DNA of 25,072 nucleotides. Source: JAICIG01 sp035532215. Lineage in GTDB: Bacteria; Planctomycetota; Planctomycetia; Pirellulales; JAICIG01. The position numbers were made by a program, and so were the translations under genes. Below, piece after piece: positions 7,109 through 15,836 of this stretch. The notes below the pieces were generated by a model. That model ran no database searches, had not been told where the DNA came from, and saw nothing but the letters and a program-made list of their open reading frames with translations. Every line of letters starts with the position of its first letter. Position 1 is the first letter of the stretch. The DNA lies in the NCBI GenBank assembly GCA_035532215.1, contig DATKRK010000119.1, forward strand, positions 1 through 25,072. The letters run 5' to 3'.

Positions 7109-8500
7109 ATGAGTGACAGAATCTGGCGTTGGTTTTCGGCGCCTGCCGCCGGCCTGATTTGCGCGGCGGTCGTGGCGCTGACGGTCGACCCGGCAAACGC
7201 GGCCGAAGAAGAGGCCGAATTCACGATCCATGAGGTCTCGCTGTGGGGCTTCGATCCGACCTTGGAGCAGGCCAACCAGTTGCAACACTATCCGAGCCTC
7301 ATGCCCGGCATCGTCGATACCGATCGCAGCCGGGCTGGCGCCGAGAGCAAGCTGGCGCCGTTCAGCCTGCTGACCTTCCACGGCCAGCCGGTGAAGAACC
7401 TGGAGATCGATCTGCGCGCGCAGGCGGGGCGATTTACGGCCCATTGGCCGCCGGCTGAATCCAAGAGCGGCCGGCTGCGCTGGCTCGACGTGAATCTGTC
7501 GGCCGAGCCCGGCAAGGAAGTCCGCATCGCTCCGGTCGACGCCAAGAGCTGGTTCAACGCCGCCCGCCAGCTCGACGCGCTGCACCTGTCGCTTGGGGCC
7601 CGCAGCGAGCGGTTCATTGTCTACGAGGTCGAATTCAAGCTCGATCAGCCGCTCGAAATCTCTGGCGGTCCCGATCGCTATCAAGCGGCGAACCTTTCGA
7701 AATCGCCGCTGGCCGACGTGCTCGTCATCGCCCCCGCGGCCGACGGTCGGCGGCGGATCGGCCGCGCGGCGCTATTGCCGCCCAAGGCGCCGACTAGCGC
7801 TCAAAAGCCGACGGAATCGCAGCCCGCCGATCAAAAACCGGGGGATGCCAAGTCCAAAGGCGACGAATCTGCGGCGGCGAAGCAGGCCGCTGGGGCCAAA
7901 GTCTCTCAGGCCGCCGCGGCTGTCAAGAATGCCTTGATTAAAGTCGCAGGGGCCGGCGCGGCGAAGCCTGCGGCGCCGCGAGAGCAAGTCGCCGCCGACA
8001 TCGCCGGAGAGCCGGTCGAGATTGAAATGTCGGCGCCGTTGGATGATGAGTCCCCGGAACTGGCCGCCGCGCGGCAGACGCTGGCTGAGAGCCTCAAACA
8101 GCAGGGTTTGACCGAGGCCGAGGCGGAATTGTTCATGGACCGTTCGGCGCCGGCGATCTTCGGCGCCAAGGAGTTGATCGTGGTTTGCCGGCTGCCGGCC
8201 GACGCGATCGAAGAGCGGCTGCCGCTGGTAACTTATCCGGCCGCACTCAAAACCGTCCGTACCGCGCTCGTGGTGCTGCGCAATGTCGATCCCCAGCTCA
8301 AAGACGACGTCAATCGGCTGGTGACCAATCTTGGCGCCGCCGATTACGCCGAGCGCGAGGCCGCCGAAAAGCGCTTGCTCGAACTCGGCCGGCTGGCCGT
8401 GCCCGCCTTGAAGGCGGCCCTCAAATCGCCCGACGTCGAAGTGCAATTCCGCGCCGAGCGGCTGCTGTTGTCGCAGAACGAAAAGGTGGACGGAACGTGA
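7109..8500 (+). CDS. Exported protein with C-terminal HEAT-like repeat, 463 aa
   Basis: ATG 7109 is chosen because it opens a clean signal peptide (MSDRIWRWFSAPAAGLICAA, continuing to ANAAEEE, with a cut after ANA). The ribosome site is weak; the frame stays open upstream to 7070. Residues ~30-205 are a beta-rich domain of unknown family with an opening like FTIHEVSLWGFDPTLEQANQ. An Ala/Lys/Gln linker follows at ~215-300. A short mixed domain comes next. The last ~70 residues (DVNRLVTNLGAADYAEREAA, then EKRLLELGRLAVPALKAAL) look like a HEAT-type repeat of the kind appended to many planctomycete exported proteins, where it probably mediates protein contacts. The gene overlaps the next one by 4 bases. 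The specific role is unknown. Confidence 0.75.
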   Translation: MSDRIWRWFSAPAAGLICAAVVALTVDPANAAEEEAEFTIHEVSLWGFDPTLEQANQLQHYPSLMPGIVDTDRSRAGAESKLAPFSLLTFHGQPVKNLEIDLRAQAGRFTAHWPPAESKSGRLRWLDVNLSAEPGKEVRIAPVDAKSWFNAARQLDALHLSLGARSERFIVYEVEFKLDQPLEISGGPDRYQAANLSKSPLADVLVIAPAADGRRRIGRAALLPPKAPTSAQKPTESQPADQKPGDAKSKGDESAAAKQAAGAKVSQAAAAVKNALIKVAGAGAAKPAAPREQVAADIAGEPVEIEMSAPLDDESPELAAARQTLAESLKQQGLTEAEAELFMDRSAPAIFGAKELIVVCRLPADAIEERLPLVTYPAALKTVRTALVVLRNVDPQLKDDVNRLVTNLGAADYAEREAAEKRLLELGRLAVPALKAALKSPDVEVQFRAERLLLSQNEKVDGT

Positions 8501-10005
8501 CCTCGGCTGACAACCCGCGCGGCGACGAGCGGACGAAACCCGCGCCAGACGCCCAGGGGGAGCGTGGTGCGACGCTGGGCCCCTCTTCGCCGTTCGCCAG
8601 GCCGTGGCATCGGTTGCACGCCTCGAGCGTCGCCGTGTTGCTGCTCGCGGCGGCGGTGTTGATCGCGCTCGATTTCTCTTGCTTCGTGGGCGTCGATCCG
8701 CTCCAGCGGCGGGTCCTGCGATACGGCTGGCCGGCGGCCTGTCTCAGCCTGCCGGCCGCCGCGAATCCGCCGGCGCCGGGCGATGGGCGGCCTCCAGCGA
8801 TCTGGTCTTACGGCGCCTTGCTGTTCGATCTCGCGCTCGCGGCGGCGCTGCTGACGCTGGCCACGGCCGCCGCCGAGCAGCGGCGCCGGCGCTGGCGGCA
8901 TTTGCTGCAATTCAGCCTGGCCGAGTTGCTGATCTTCGTGCTCGTGTTGGGCGGCGTTTGCGGTTGGGCGTTTCACGATTATCGCCGGCAGCAAGCGGCG
9001 CTCGATCGGCTGGCCGATCTGGAACAAGGCGTCGGCGTCGATCAGTCGTTGCCCGAGTGGATGTGGCGGCAGTTGCCTTACTTGCCGGGCGGACGCCTCA
9101 AACCGCTCGACAAGGTCGCGTCGATTGCGCTGGCCAACTCAGCCTCTGGCGAGACGCCGCGACTCGATGCCTTGCGAGAACTCGTACACCTGAAGCGGTT
9201 GGAGTTCCGCAATGAACTCGGCGGCGAGTCCGGCGGCGTCGGCGCCGAAACGGGCGACGACGACTTGCGGCTGGTCGGCCATCTCCGCGGGCTGGTGAAG
9301 CTGCGGATTTGCGGGGACCGAGTCAGCGACGCCGGCCTGGCCAGCCTGACGCGGCTGACGGGCTTGAAAGAGCTGGAGCTGTCGTGCCCGAACGTGGGCG
9401 AGGCCGGCTTGGCGCAGCTCAAGGGACTCGAACAACTCCAGCGGCTGCAAATTTGGCGGTGCCGCCTCACGCCCGCCGCGCTCGACCGCCTGGCCCGGCT
9501 GCCGCGGCTCGAATCGCTCGATCTCGGCCTGCAAGGACCCGTTTCGGGGCAGCTTTTGGCTTCGCTTAGGAACCTCTCGGCGCTTCGTTCGCTGAAACTC
9601 TCGGGACTGGAAGTCGCCGACGCCGAGGTGGCCGAGCTCGACAAGCTCGAACAGCTCGAACACTTATCGCTGTTCCAAACCAAGGTCAGCGGCGCCGCGT
9701 TCGTGCGGCTGCAAACGCTGCCGCGCTTGCAATCGTTGAGCGTGGCGGTCTCGCCGATCACCGACGATTCGCTGGCCGCGCTGGCCGAATTCCGCCGCCT
9801 GAAGTACCTGACGCTGCTGTTCACCCGGGTGACCGACGCCGGGGTGGCCCGGCTGGCGGTGCTCGAACGGCTCGAACGGCTGGAGATCAACGAATCGGCG
9901 AGTTATAACGTAGAGGGGCTGGGCGTCAGTCGCCGCGGCGTCGACCAACTGAGAATTCTCCTGCCCGCTTGCGAAATCGCCTTCCACGAACTCAAGGCCC
10001 CCTGA
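8497..10005 (+). CDS. Membrane-anchored leucine-rich repeat protein, 502 aa
   Basis: The start is GTG 8497, overlapping the upstream TGA as GTGA, with AAGGTGG 7 bases before it; this implies translational coupling. The N-terminal 40 residues are polar. Three hydrophobic segments follow at ~43-66, ~103-126 and ~140-158. The last (LQFSLAELLIFVLVLGGVCG) matches the short membrane anchor seen in many planctomycete LRR proteins. From ~200 to 490, leucine-rich repeats of about 23-24 residues run in series, for example VSDAGLASLTRLTGLKELEL and LAALAEFRRLKYLTLLFTRV. LRRs usually bind proteins. It is probably an envelope receptor or scaffold working with the HEAT-type protein it is coupled to. No catalytic domain is present. 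Confidence 0.88.
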   Translation: MTSADNPRGDERTKPAPDAQGERGATLGPSSPFARPWHRLHASSVAVLLLAAAVLIALDFSCFVGVDPLQRRVLRYGWPAACLSLPAAANPPAPGDGRPPAIWSYGALLFDLALAAALLTLATAAAEQRRRRWRHLLQFSLAELLIFVLVLGGVCGWAFHDYRRQQAALDRLADLEQGVGVDQSLPEWMWRQLPYLPGGRLKPLDKVASIALANSASGETPRLDALRELVHLKRLEFRNELGGESGGVGAETGDDDLRLVGHLRGLVKLRICGDRVSDAGLASLTRLTGLKELELSCPNVGEAGLAQLKGLEQLQRLQIWRCRLTPAALDRLARLPRLESLDLGLQGPVSGQLLASLRNLSALRSLKLSGLEVADAEVAELDKLEQLEHLSLFQTKVSGAAFVRLQTLPRLQSLSVAVSPITDDSLAALAEFRRLKYLTLLFTRVTDAGVARLAVLERLERLEINESASYNVEGLGVSRRGVDQLRILLPACEIAFHELKAP

Positions 10006-10052
10006 TCCCCGCCTAACGACCCCTCCCACCCGCCAACCACCGCCTGCCTCCC

Positions 10053-10811
10053 ATGCAACTTCTCGAAATGTCGTGGCCGCAAGTTGCGGCTTTGTCCAAA
10101 GACACGCCCGTCGTGTTCCCGATCGCCGCCTTGGAACAGCACGGCCGGCACATGCCGCTGTTCACCGATAGCCTGCTGCTGGGCGAAGTCATCCGCCGCG
10201 CCAGCGAGCGGCTGGCCGATCGCGTGCTGTTCGCCCCGCTCACCTGGCTGGGCAACTCCGACCACCATCTCGACTTCGCCGGCACGCTTTCGGCCGCCCC
10301 GCGAACCTATCTCGATCTGCTCGAAACGCTGATGGAGAATTTTATTCAGCACGGCTTCAAGCGGCTGGCGTTCGTCAACGGTCACGGCGGCAACATCGTG
10401 CCCAGCCAGCAGGCCGTGTTCGAGTTGCGGCAGAAGCACCGCCAGCGCAGCGACCTGCTGTTGCTCGCCGCCACCTACTGGGGCCTGGGCGGCCAACCTC
10501 ACGAAGTCGATCCGTCGATCAAACAACAACGCATGGGCCACGCCTGCGAGTGGGAAACCTCGATGGTCCTGCGGATCGCCCCGCACCTGGTCGGCGATCT
10601 GTCGAAGGTCGAGCCGGTCGAATTTGGCTCGGCGTTCGAGCCCGCCTCGCGCGGCTGGATCACCAAGGACCGCACCGAGCCGGGCCACATCGGCGACCCG
10701 CGTTTTGCCACGGCCGAAAAAGGCGAAACCTTGTTCCGCGTCTTCTCCGACGACGTCGTGCGGCTTTTGGAGCGCGTCGTGGCCTGGGACGGCCGCGGGT
10801 GGAATGGATGA
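10053..10811 (+). CDS. Creatininase-family amidohydrolase, 252 aa
   Basis: This is a full-length member of the creatininase / creatinine amidohydrolase family, which are metal-dependent enzymes hydrolysing cyclic or linear amides. Metal-site motifs are visible: E28-Q-H30-G, D39 in LFTDS, SDHH at 69-72, NGHGGN at 109-114 with H111, and GHACEWETS at 162-170, whose glutamates fit the family. There is no signal peptide, so it is cytoplasmic. No Shine-Dalgarno precedes the ATG, but homology to the family begins at once (LLEMSWPQV). It lies 47 bases after the LRR gene and overlaps the following MFS gene by 4 bases (ATGA). The substrate is unknown; relatives act on creatinine, formamides or biosynthetic amides, so the name should not be taken as creatinine specificity. 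Confidence 0.9.
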   Translation: MQLLEMSWPQVAALSKDTPVVFPIAALEQHGRHMPLFTDSLLLGEVIRRASERLADRVLFAPLTWLGNSDHHLDFAGTLSAAPRTYLDLLETLMENFIQHGFKRLAFVNGHGGNIVPSQQAVFELRQKHRQRSDLLLLAATYWGLGGQPHEVDPSIKQQRMGHACEWETSMVLRIAPHLVGDLSKVEPVEFGSAFEPASRGWITKDRTEPGHIGDPRFATAEKGETLFRVFSDDVVRLLERVVAWDGRGWNG

Positions 10812-12151
10812 GCGCGGAATTGCAGGACGGCGAACCCGCCGCGCGCTCGCCGCATTGGAAGTGGTACGTCTGCGGCGTGTTGCTGTTGGCCACCATGCTC
10901 AACTACATGGATCGGCTGACGCTGAACCTGACCGCCTCGCAGATCAAAGCGGAATTCGGCCTGAACAACGAGCAGTATGGCGATTTGGAGTGGGGCTTCG
11001 GTCTCGCGTTCGCCGTGGGCGGGCTGCTCATGGGGCTCACCGTGGACCGGTTCAGCGTCCGTTGGATGTATCCGGCGGTGCTGCTGGGCTGGTCGTTCGC
11101 GGGCATGGCCACCGCCTGGACCTCGACCTACGGCCAACTGGCCGCCTGCCGGATCTTGCTCGGCTTTTTCGAGGCTGGCCAATGGCCCTGCGCGCTGGTG
11201 ACTTCGCAACGGATGTTGTCGAAAGCAGACCGGCCGCTGGGCAACAGCATCCTGCAAAGCGGCGCGGCGCTGGGCGCGATTCTCGTGCCGCAGGTGGTCA
11301 AGCTGCTGGTTATCGACGGCTCGGGCGAGGCGCCGCCCGCCGATTCGCTGGCCGCTTGGTCGCTGTGGCTGCAAAGCTTCTTGCTCTATCAGCCGGGCTC
11401 CTGGCGAGGACCGTTTCAGGCGATCGGGCTGTTGGGCGTGTTGTGGCTGATTCCCTGGTTTGCCTTGGTGCGGCCTGGCGATCTGCAGCGGAAGGCCGCC
11501 GCGAGCGACGACCAGGCCGGCGCCGCCCAAGCGTCGGACGACGCCGACCGTTGGAGCTTTGCCCGGCGGTTCTTGGTGCTGGCGGTCGTCGTGATCACGA
11601 TCAATATGTGCTGGCACTTCTTCCGCGTCTGGATGCCGCTGTTCTTGGAGGAACAGCACGGCTATAGCAAATCGGCCACGCAGGATTTTACCACGGCCTA
11701 TTATCTGGCCACCGACGCGGGCTGCCTGCTCGCCGGGCTGGCGACGCGCAAGCTGGCGGCCTCCGGCTGGCGCGTCCATCGGGCGCGGATGGCGATCTTC
11801 GCCTTGTGCGCCGCACTCACCTCGCTAACCACCATCGCCTGCCAATTGTCGGCCGGGTGGCGCTTGCTTGCGCTGCTGCTGGCGATCGGTTTCGGCGCGC
11901 TGGGTCTGTTCGCCAACTATTATTCCTTCACGCAAGAGCTTTCGACGCGCCATCAGGGCAAGGTCACCGGCTCGTTGGGCTTTCTGACCTGGACGTTCAC
12001 CGCCTCGATGCACCCGTTTGTCGGCAAGGTCGTCGATCGAACCCACTCTTACGACACGGCGCTGTTCTGGGCCGGCTTGCTGCCCCTGGCCGCCGTGGTG
12101 GCGCTGGCGCTGTTTTGGAATTGGCCGAATTCGAAGTCGTGCGGGGCGTAA
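10808..12151 (+). CDS. MFS transporter, ACS (anion:cation symporter)-like, 447 aa
   Basis: The start is ATG 10808, overlapping the creatininase stop, with GGTGGA just upstream. The protein has about 12 hydrophobic segments, as expected for the major facilitator superfamily. The first helix ends in NYMDRLTLNLTASQIKAEFG, typical of the ACS branch (hexuronate, glucarate and tartrate carriers). The loop after helix 2 carries GLLMGLTVDRFSVRW, a version of the MFS GxxxDR motif. A helix-4/5 region (ACRILLGFFEAGQWPCAL) also fits ACS members. A cytoplasmic loop near 235-250 (RKAAASDDQAGAAQASDD) splits the two halves. It is an inner-membrane carrier, probably importing an organic anion processed by the coupled hydrolase. 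The substrate cannot be read from the sequence. Confidence 0.9.
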   Translation: MSAELQDGEPAARSPHWKWYVCGVLLLATMLNYMDRLTLNLTASQIKAEFGLNNEQYGDLEWGFGLAFAVGGLLMGLTVDRFSVRWMYPAVLLGWSFAGMATAWTSTYGQLAACRILLGFFEAGQWPCALVTSQRMLSKADRPLGNSILQSGAALGAILVPQVVKLLVIDGSGEAPPADSLAAWSLWLQSFLLYQPGSWRGPFQAIGLLGVLWLIPWFALVRPGDLQRKAAASDDQAGAAQASDDADRWSFARRFLVLAVVVITINMCWHFFRVWMPLFLEEQHGYSKSATQDFTTAYYLATDAGCLLAGLATRKLAASGWRVHRARMAIFALCAALTSLTTIACQLSAGWRLLALLLAIGFGALGLFANYYSFTQELSTRHQGKVTGSLGFLTWTFTASMHPFVGKVVDRTHSYDTALFWAGLLPLAAVVALALFWNWPNSKSCGA

Positions 12152-12178
12152 GTAGACATTCGCGGCAAAAGCCTGAAG

Positions 12179-12236
12179 GGCACGCCCTCTGTGGCGTGCC
12201 GTAAACCCGGGAATCGCGCCGATTCGCGCTTCCCGG
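12179..12236. repeat. Two adjacent hairpins after the MFS gene
   Basis: GGCACGCC, CTCTGT and GGCGTGCC (12179-12200) form a perfect 8-bp stem 27 bases after the MFS stop. A second palindrome follows at 12207-12236 (CCGGGAA...TTCCCGG) with an alternative inner GAATC/GATTC stem. No T-run follows either. They lie between convergent genes and may act as a weak or factor-assisted terminator, or be dispersed repeats. The rest of 12237-12408 shows nothing recognisable. Confidence 0.55.
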
Positions 12237-12408
12237 AACGCCGCGGAGGGCGCTGCCTACAGTATCAACCGCACGAACGCGTTCTTACGCCCGGTCGGAT
12301 CGGTAGAGCCGCCGCCAAGAGGGTAATTCGTCAAGACGCCGAGCGGCAACTGGATCGGAGTTCTTTCTTTGCGTTGTGCAACGCGGCGGATGCCCGGCCG
12401 GCGGTCGG

Positions 12409-12864
12409 TCAATCCGCCTTCCGCTCCTCCTCGGCTTCGACCGCCTCCGCCGGTTCGGTCAACTCAGGTTCGCTCGGCTCGGGCTGCGCTCTCGGGCCGT
12501 AACCCGGCCGCGGAGCGGCGCCTTGGGCGGCGCTTTGCGTCTGAGGGGGATAAGGGTAGCCGTAGTGATTGAAAAACGGATAGCTCTCGCCCGTCTTGTA
12601 GCCGCCATATCCGTAGCCGGCGTAGTAGGCGCGATACGGGTAGGGATAGCTGTTGTAGCCGACGCCCCACGCCTGGTAGGCCATGAATCCCCAGCGCCCG
12701 TAGCCGGTCGGCGGTGCGTAAAAGTTGTAAAAGTGCGCCGGGTAAACGCCTCGCGGGCCGTAGTGCCGGAGCAGCGAATTGTGGCGAAAAGCTCCGGCTT
12801 CGGCTATCCCGGCGCCAAGCTGGAAGGCTGCGGCGACCACAGCGATGATTGCCATTCTTTGCAT
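12409..12864 (-). CDS. Gly/Tyr-rich exported protein, 151 aa
   Basis: The start at 12864 is supported by AAGGGG 8 bases upstream on the minus strand. Residues 1-23 form a signal peptide (MQRMAIIAVVAAAFQLGAGI, then AEA, cut before GAF). The mature protein is rich in Tyr, Gly, Pro and aromatics (YGRWGFMAYQAWGVGYNSYP and YAGYGYGGYKTG) and ends in an acidic tail (EPEPSEPELTEPAEAVEAEE). Such composition suits a flexible wall- or surface-associated protein. No enzymatic domain is present. The opposite strand is also open here, but it lacks the clean signal peptide and ribosome site. The function is unknown. Confidence 0.75.
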   Translation of the reverse strand: MQRMAIIAVVAAAFQLGAGIAEAGAFRHNSLLRHYGPRGVYPAHFYNFYAPPTGYGRWGFMAYQAWGVGYNSYPYPYRAYYAGYGYGGYKTGESYPFFNHYGYPYPPQTQSAAQGAAPRPGYGPRAQPEPSEPELTEPAEAVEAEEERKAD

Positions 12865-12951
12865 GCTGCGTTTCCCCTTGAGGTTCGGCGTGAAGAAGGC
12901 GAGAGGCCGTTCGGGCGGCCGCCTTAACACTTCTTCGCACCGTCACAGCTC

Positions 12952-12967
12952 GAAAAACAGGTTTTTC
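12952..12967. promoter_or_regulatory. Short dyad upstream of the Gly/Tyr-rich gene
   Basis: GAAAAAC, AG and GTTTTTC form a 7-bp dyad about 90 bases upstream of the ATG at 12864, in a locally AT-rich patch. It could be an operator or a weak hairpin. Evidence is limited to symmetry and position. Confidence 0.25.
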
Positions 12968-13038
12968 CACAGCAAGCCGCACGGTTTTCCGAGCCGGCCG
13001 ATTCTCTCGCGCCGCCTCGTCTTACCCAGGCTCTCAGG

Positions 13039-14487
13039 TCAACCCAGGCTCGCCTGAACCTCGCTAGGATTATTGGGCGCCGCCACGCAGGGCGCGCGCT
13101 TTCGCGAGCTCCAGAGTGCGGCTAGTCCGCAACCGGCCAACAGGCACACGACCGGCACGAGCGGCAGCCGAAAGCGGTGATATGCCGCTGGGCCCCCCGA
13201 GAGCGCCAGCAAATAGCACCCGACGGCGAGCACGAATGCCAACCGCGCATTCCTCCAGAACCGGCAGCAGATCGCGCCCCAAATCGCTAGGGCGTAATAG
13301 CCGAACAAGATGGCGCTTAGCGACGTATGAACCGTCGCGGTCCGCGGCTTTTCGCGAAACGCGCGCCGCAGCCGCGACCAGATCGAAGCGTCGCCCCCTC
13401 GCGGTTGAGGGCGTTTCTGGCTTTCGTCGATGCGGAAGAAATGGAGGTAAGCGTTCGTGCCGGGGTCGGTCAGCATGTCGCGAATGCCGGCCAGATGCGC
13501 GCGCAGCATGGCTCCGGGATGCTCGCGGATAATGCTAACCGCTTCGTCGTGCAAGAACTCCAATCGTTCGGCCTGCGACCAACTTCGCTGTTCGGGATGC
13601 AAGCGAAGATAGGCTCTTTCGTCGCCGTAGCCCAGCTCGCGCTGCACTTCGCGGACCGGCGCCTCTCGCTCGGCCGACAGCGCCCCGGCGGCCTGATAGA
13701 AATACAGATTGATGTCCGAGATCGCCGAGAATCGTGGATAACCCGCCACGGCGTAGTTTCTCGCTTGCCAGACCACCAGCGGGCCGAAAGCCAGGCAGAC
13801 GAAGGCCAGCGTTTGCAACAGCAACCGCTGTTTTGATTCGCTGCCCTTCCAGAGCCAGAAGACGTAAAGCGCCGCGAGTGCGAACGGCAAGAAGTAGGCG
13901 ATCGGCCGCACGAAGGCCGCCCCCGCGACAAGCGCCGCCGAAAGGCACAGGTCGAGAGTCGCTTGCCCACGAATAAACCGCAGTGCGAATAACATCGCCG
14001 CCGCGATCGTGGTCGTGAACAGCGTCTCGCTCAGCAGCTTGCTCGCATACAAGGCCGAAAGCGGTTCGCAGGCGTAGAGCAGCGCAGCGGCCAAAGCGCA
14101 GTCGGCCCGCTCGAAGACGACCAGCCCGATGCGATACAGGAGCCAGGCGGTCAGGCAGCCGAGGCCGATTTGCAGGGCGATCGTCGCCGCATCGACGCGC
14201 CCCAGCCAAACGCCGACCGTCAACAACAGCGAATAGCCGGGCGCGCGTACCAATTCCGGCTCGCCCGACTTTCCAAACCGCCCGGTTTCGACGAGCGCTT
14301 CGGCCGCGCGAATGTAGCTCGGGCTGTCGGGCTCGCGGACCAGCGGACCGCCTTGCGCGAAGGCGCAGCCGAGCGCGGCGATCGCTAATCGCACGGTCAA
14401 CGCCAGCGCCAGCACGCCGCCGATGCGCCAGTCGCAGCAGTGCGGCGCCAGGTTCGGTCTCGCGTCGGTGGTTGGGCGTATAGTCAA
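13039..14487 (-). CDS. GT-C glycosyltransferase, family 39 / ArnT-like, 482 aa
   Basis: This is a polytopic membrane protein with roughly 10 or more hydrophobic segments. After the first helix comes LVREPDSPSYIRAAEALVE, then ELVRAPGYSLLL. That acidic EPDSPSY motif followed by RxPGY is the hallmark of PMT/ArnT-type (GT39 or GT83-like) transferases, which use polyprenyl-phosphate sugars on the outer face of the cytoplasmic membrane. The C-terminal helices end in SGGPAAYHRFRLPLVPVVCL, a common closing pattern of this group. The start is a TTG (14487) with a weak ribosome site, so the true start may differ by a few codons. It lies 36 bases downstream of the PQQ-propeller gene on the same strand and may be co-transcribed. 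Acceptor and sugar are unknown. Confidence 0.8.
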   Translation of the reverse strand: MTIRPTTDARPNLAPHCCDWRIGGVLALALTVRLAIAALGCAFAQGGPLVREPDSPSYIRAAEALVETGRFGKSGEPELVRAPGYSLLLTVGVWLGRVDAATIALQIGLGCLTAWLLYRIGLVVFERADCALAAALLYACEPLSALYASKLLSETLFTTTIAAAMLFALRFIRGQATLDLCLSAALVAGAAFVRPIAYFLPFALAALYVFWLWKGSESKQRLLLQTLAFVCLAFGPLVVWQARNYAVAGYPRFSAISDINLYFYQAAGALSAEREAPVREVQRELGYGDERAYLRLHPEQRSWSQAERLEFLHDEAVSIIREHPGAMLRAHLAGIRDMLTDPGTNAYLHFFRIDESQKRPQPRGGDASIWSRLRRAFREKPRTATVHTSLSAILFGYYALAIWGAICCRFWRNARLAFVLAVGCYLLALSGGPAAYHRFRLPLVPVVCLLAGCGLAALWSSRKRAPCVAAPNNPSEVQASLG

Positions 14488-14523
14488 AACGTCTCAGCCG
14501 GCCGCGGAACAGCGAGGGGCCGT

Positions 14524-15735
14524 CTACCGGTTTTCGATGCGATACAGGTGCGTGTCGGTCCGCAGATAAAGCGCCCGGCCCGATACGGCGAAGCTCGCCA
14601 GCGTGCGGCCTTCGACTTGATTGGCGGCGAGTTCCTGGTACTCCTCTCCGGCGGCGAGCACCGTGGTCAAGCCGGTCTCGTTCGTGAAATAAATCTTGCC
14701 GTCGGCCGCCAGCGGCGAGGCCGAGTAGTTGCCCGGCAGACGCTTCTGCCAGTGAACGTCGCCCGTCTTGGCGTCAAGACAACTGGCGATGCCCCGATCG
14801 CTGACGATGTACAAATCGTTGCCGATCAGCAGCGGCGACGGGTTGAGCGGCGCGGCCTTGGCGAGCGACCAGGCTACGTGCGTACCGGTCACGTCGCCGC
14901 GGCCGTCGGGCCGAATGGCATACAGCACCGGGTTGTTGTAACCGGAACAGATGAAGACCAGCCCCTGACCGTAGACGGGCCGCGGAACCTCGGAATAGCC
15001 GTCGTAGCGAGCTCGCCAGATTTCCTCGCCGTCGCTGGGGCCATAGGCAACGACGGCGTCGCCGCCCGTGCTGATCAACTGGTCTTCGCCATCCACGCGA
15101 ATCACCAGCGGCGTGGAATAGGCCATCCGCCCTTTGCGGTCGGTCTTCCAGCGCAGCTTGCCCGAGTGCTTGTCGAGCGCGGCGACGTACTGGATGTCAG
15201 TGCCGTCGCAGCTCACGATCAGCAAATCTTTGTAGAGCACCGGCGAACCGGCCGGGCCGTGGCCGTGGGCGTATTTCAACTCGTTGTTGCGCCATAGCAC
15301 CTTGCCGTCGCTCGACAGGCAAGCCGTGCCGTTGTCGCCGAAGTGAACGTAAACGCGCTCGCCTTCGAGCACGGCCGAGGGCGAGGCGTGGCTGTTCTTC
15401 GCGTGGACCGAACCGGGGCTTTCGACCTGAAACGCCTCGATGTCGTGCAAGACCTTGCCCGAGTCGAGATTGACGCACACGACGCGCAGCGAGCGGCCTT
15501 CGTCGGTCGCCGTGGTCAGCCAGATTTGTTTGCCTCGAATGACGGGCGACGACCAGCCAAGGCCCTCGATCGGCGTCTTCCAGACGATGTTTTTCGTCTC
15601 GCTCCACTCCAGCGGCAAACCGCGCTGGCTGGCGTGACCTTGGCCGTCCGCCCCGCGGAACTGCGGCCATTCATCGGCCGCAGCCGGCAAGACAAGCATG
15701 GCTGACAACGAGAGGGCGAGCAAGAGACGCGACAT
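14524..15735 (-). CDS. Exported PQQ-like beta-propeller protein, 403 aa
   Basis: The start at 15735 gives a signal peptide (MSRLLLALSLSAMLVLPAAA, cut before DEW) and has AGGA about 9 bases upstream. The mature protein opens with DEWPQFRGADGQGHASQRGL, the standard beginning of planctomycete outer-membrane-assembly (BamB)/PQQ-like beta-propellers. Repeats of the type LDKHSGKLRWKTDRKG, LDAKTGDVHWQKRLPG and SDGKVLWRNNE are propeller blades with the W-containing tryptophan-docking motif. Catalytic residues of true quinoprotein dehydrogenases are not evident, so this is more likely a structural or binding propeller than an enzyme. It is divergent from the SMP-30 gene, with about 100 bases between starts. 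Confidence 0.88.
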   Translation of the reverse strand: MSRLLLALSLSAMLVLPAAADEWPQFRGADGQGHASQRGLPLEWSETKNIVWKTPIEGLGWSSPVIRGKQIWLTTATDEGRSLRVVCVNLDSGKVLHDIEAFQVESPGSVHAKNSHASPSAVLEGERVYVHFGDNGTACLSSDGKVLWRNNELKYAHGHGPAGSPVLYKDLLIVSCDGTDIQYVAALDKHSGKLRWKTDRKGRMAYSTPLVIRVDGEDQLISTGGDAVVAYGPSDGEEIWRARYDGYSEVPRPVYGQGLVFICSGYNNPVLYAIRPDGRGDVTGTHVAWSLAKAAPLNPSPLLIGNDLYIVSDRGIASCLDAKTGDVHWQKRLPGNYSASPLAADGKIYFTNETGLTTVLAAGEEYQELAANQVEGRTLASFAVSGRALYLRTDTHLYRIENR

Positions 15736-15836
15736 AGGGCGGGATCCTGGGGGGCGGGATGTTTCCTTTCGGCGAGTCGAAGCATTATGTTCATCCATAT
15801 CGAACCCGTTTGCAAGCATCCGGAGCCTCTCTCGCC

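Noticed and set aside
12376..12927. + strand 183-aa frame opposite the Gly/Tyr-rich gene
   Set aside because: The minus-strand gene has a signal peptide and Shine-Dalgarno. The + frame has neither.
14440..15297. Long + strand open frame (285 aa) opposite the PQQ-propeller gene
   Set aside because: It is antisense to a clear propeller gene with signal peptide. Its translation is low-complexity Arg/Ala/Val-rich, with no family resemblance or ribosome site.
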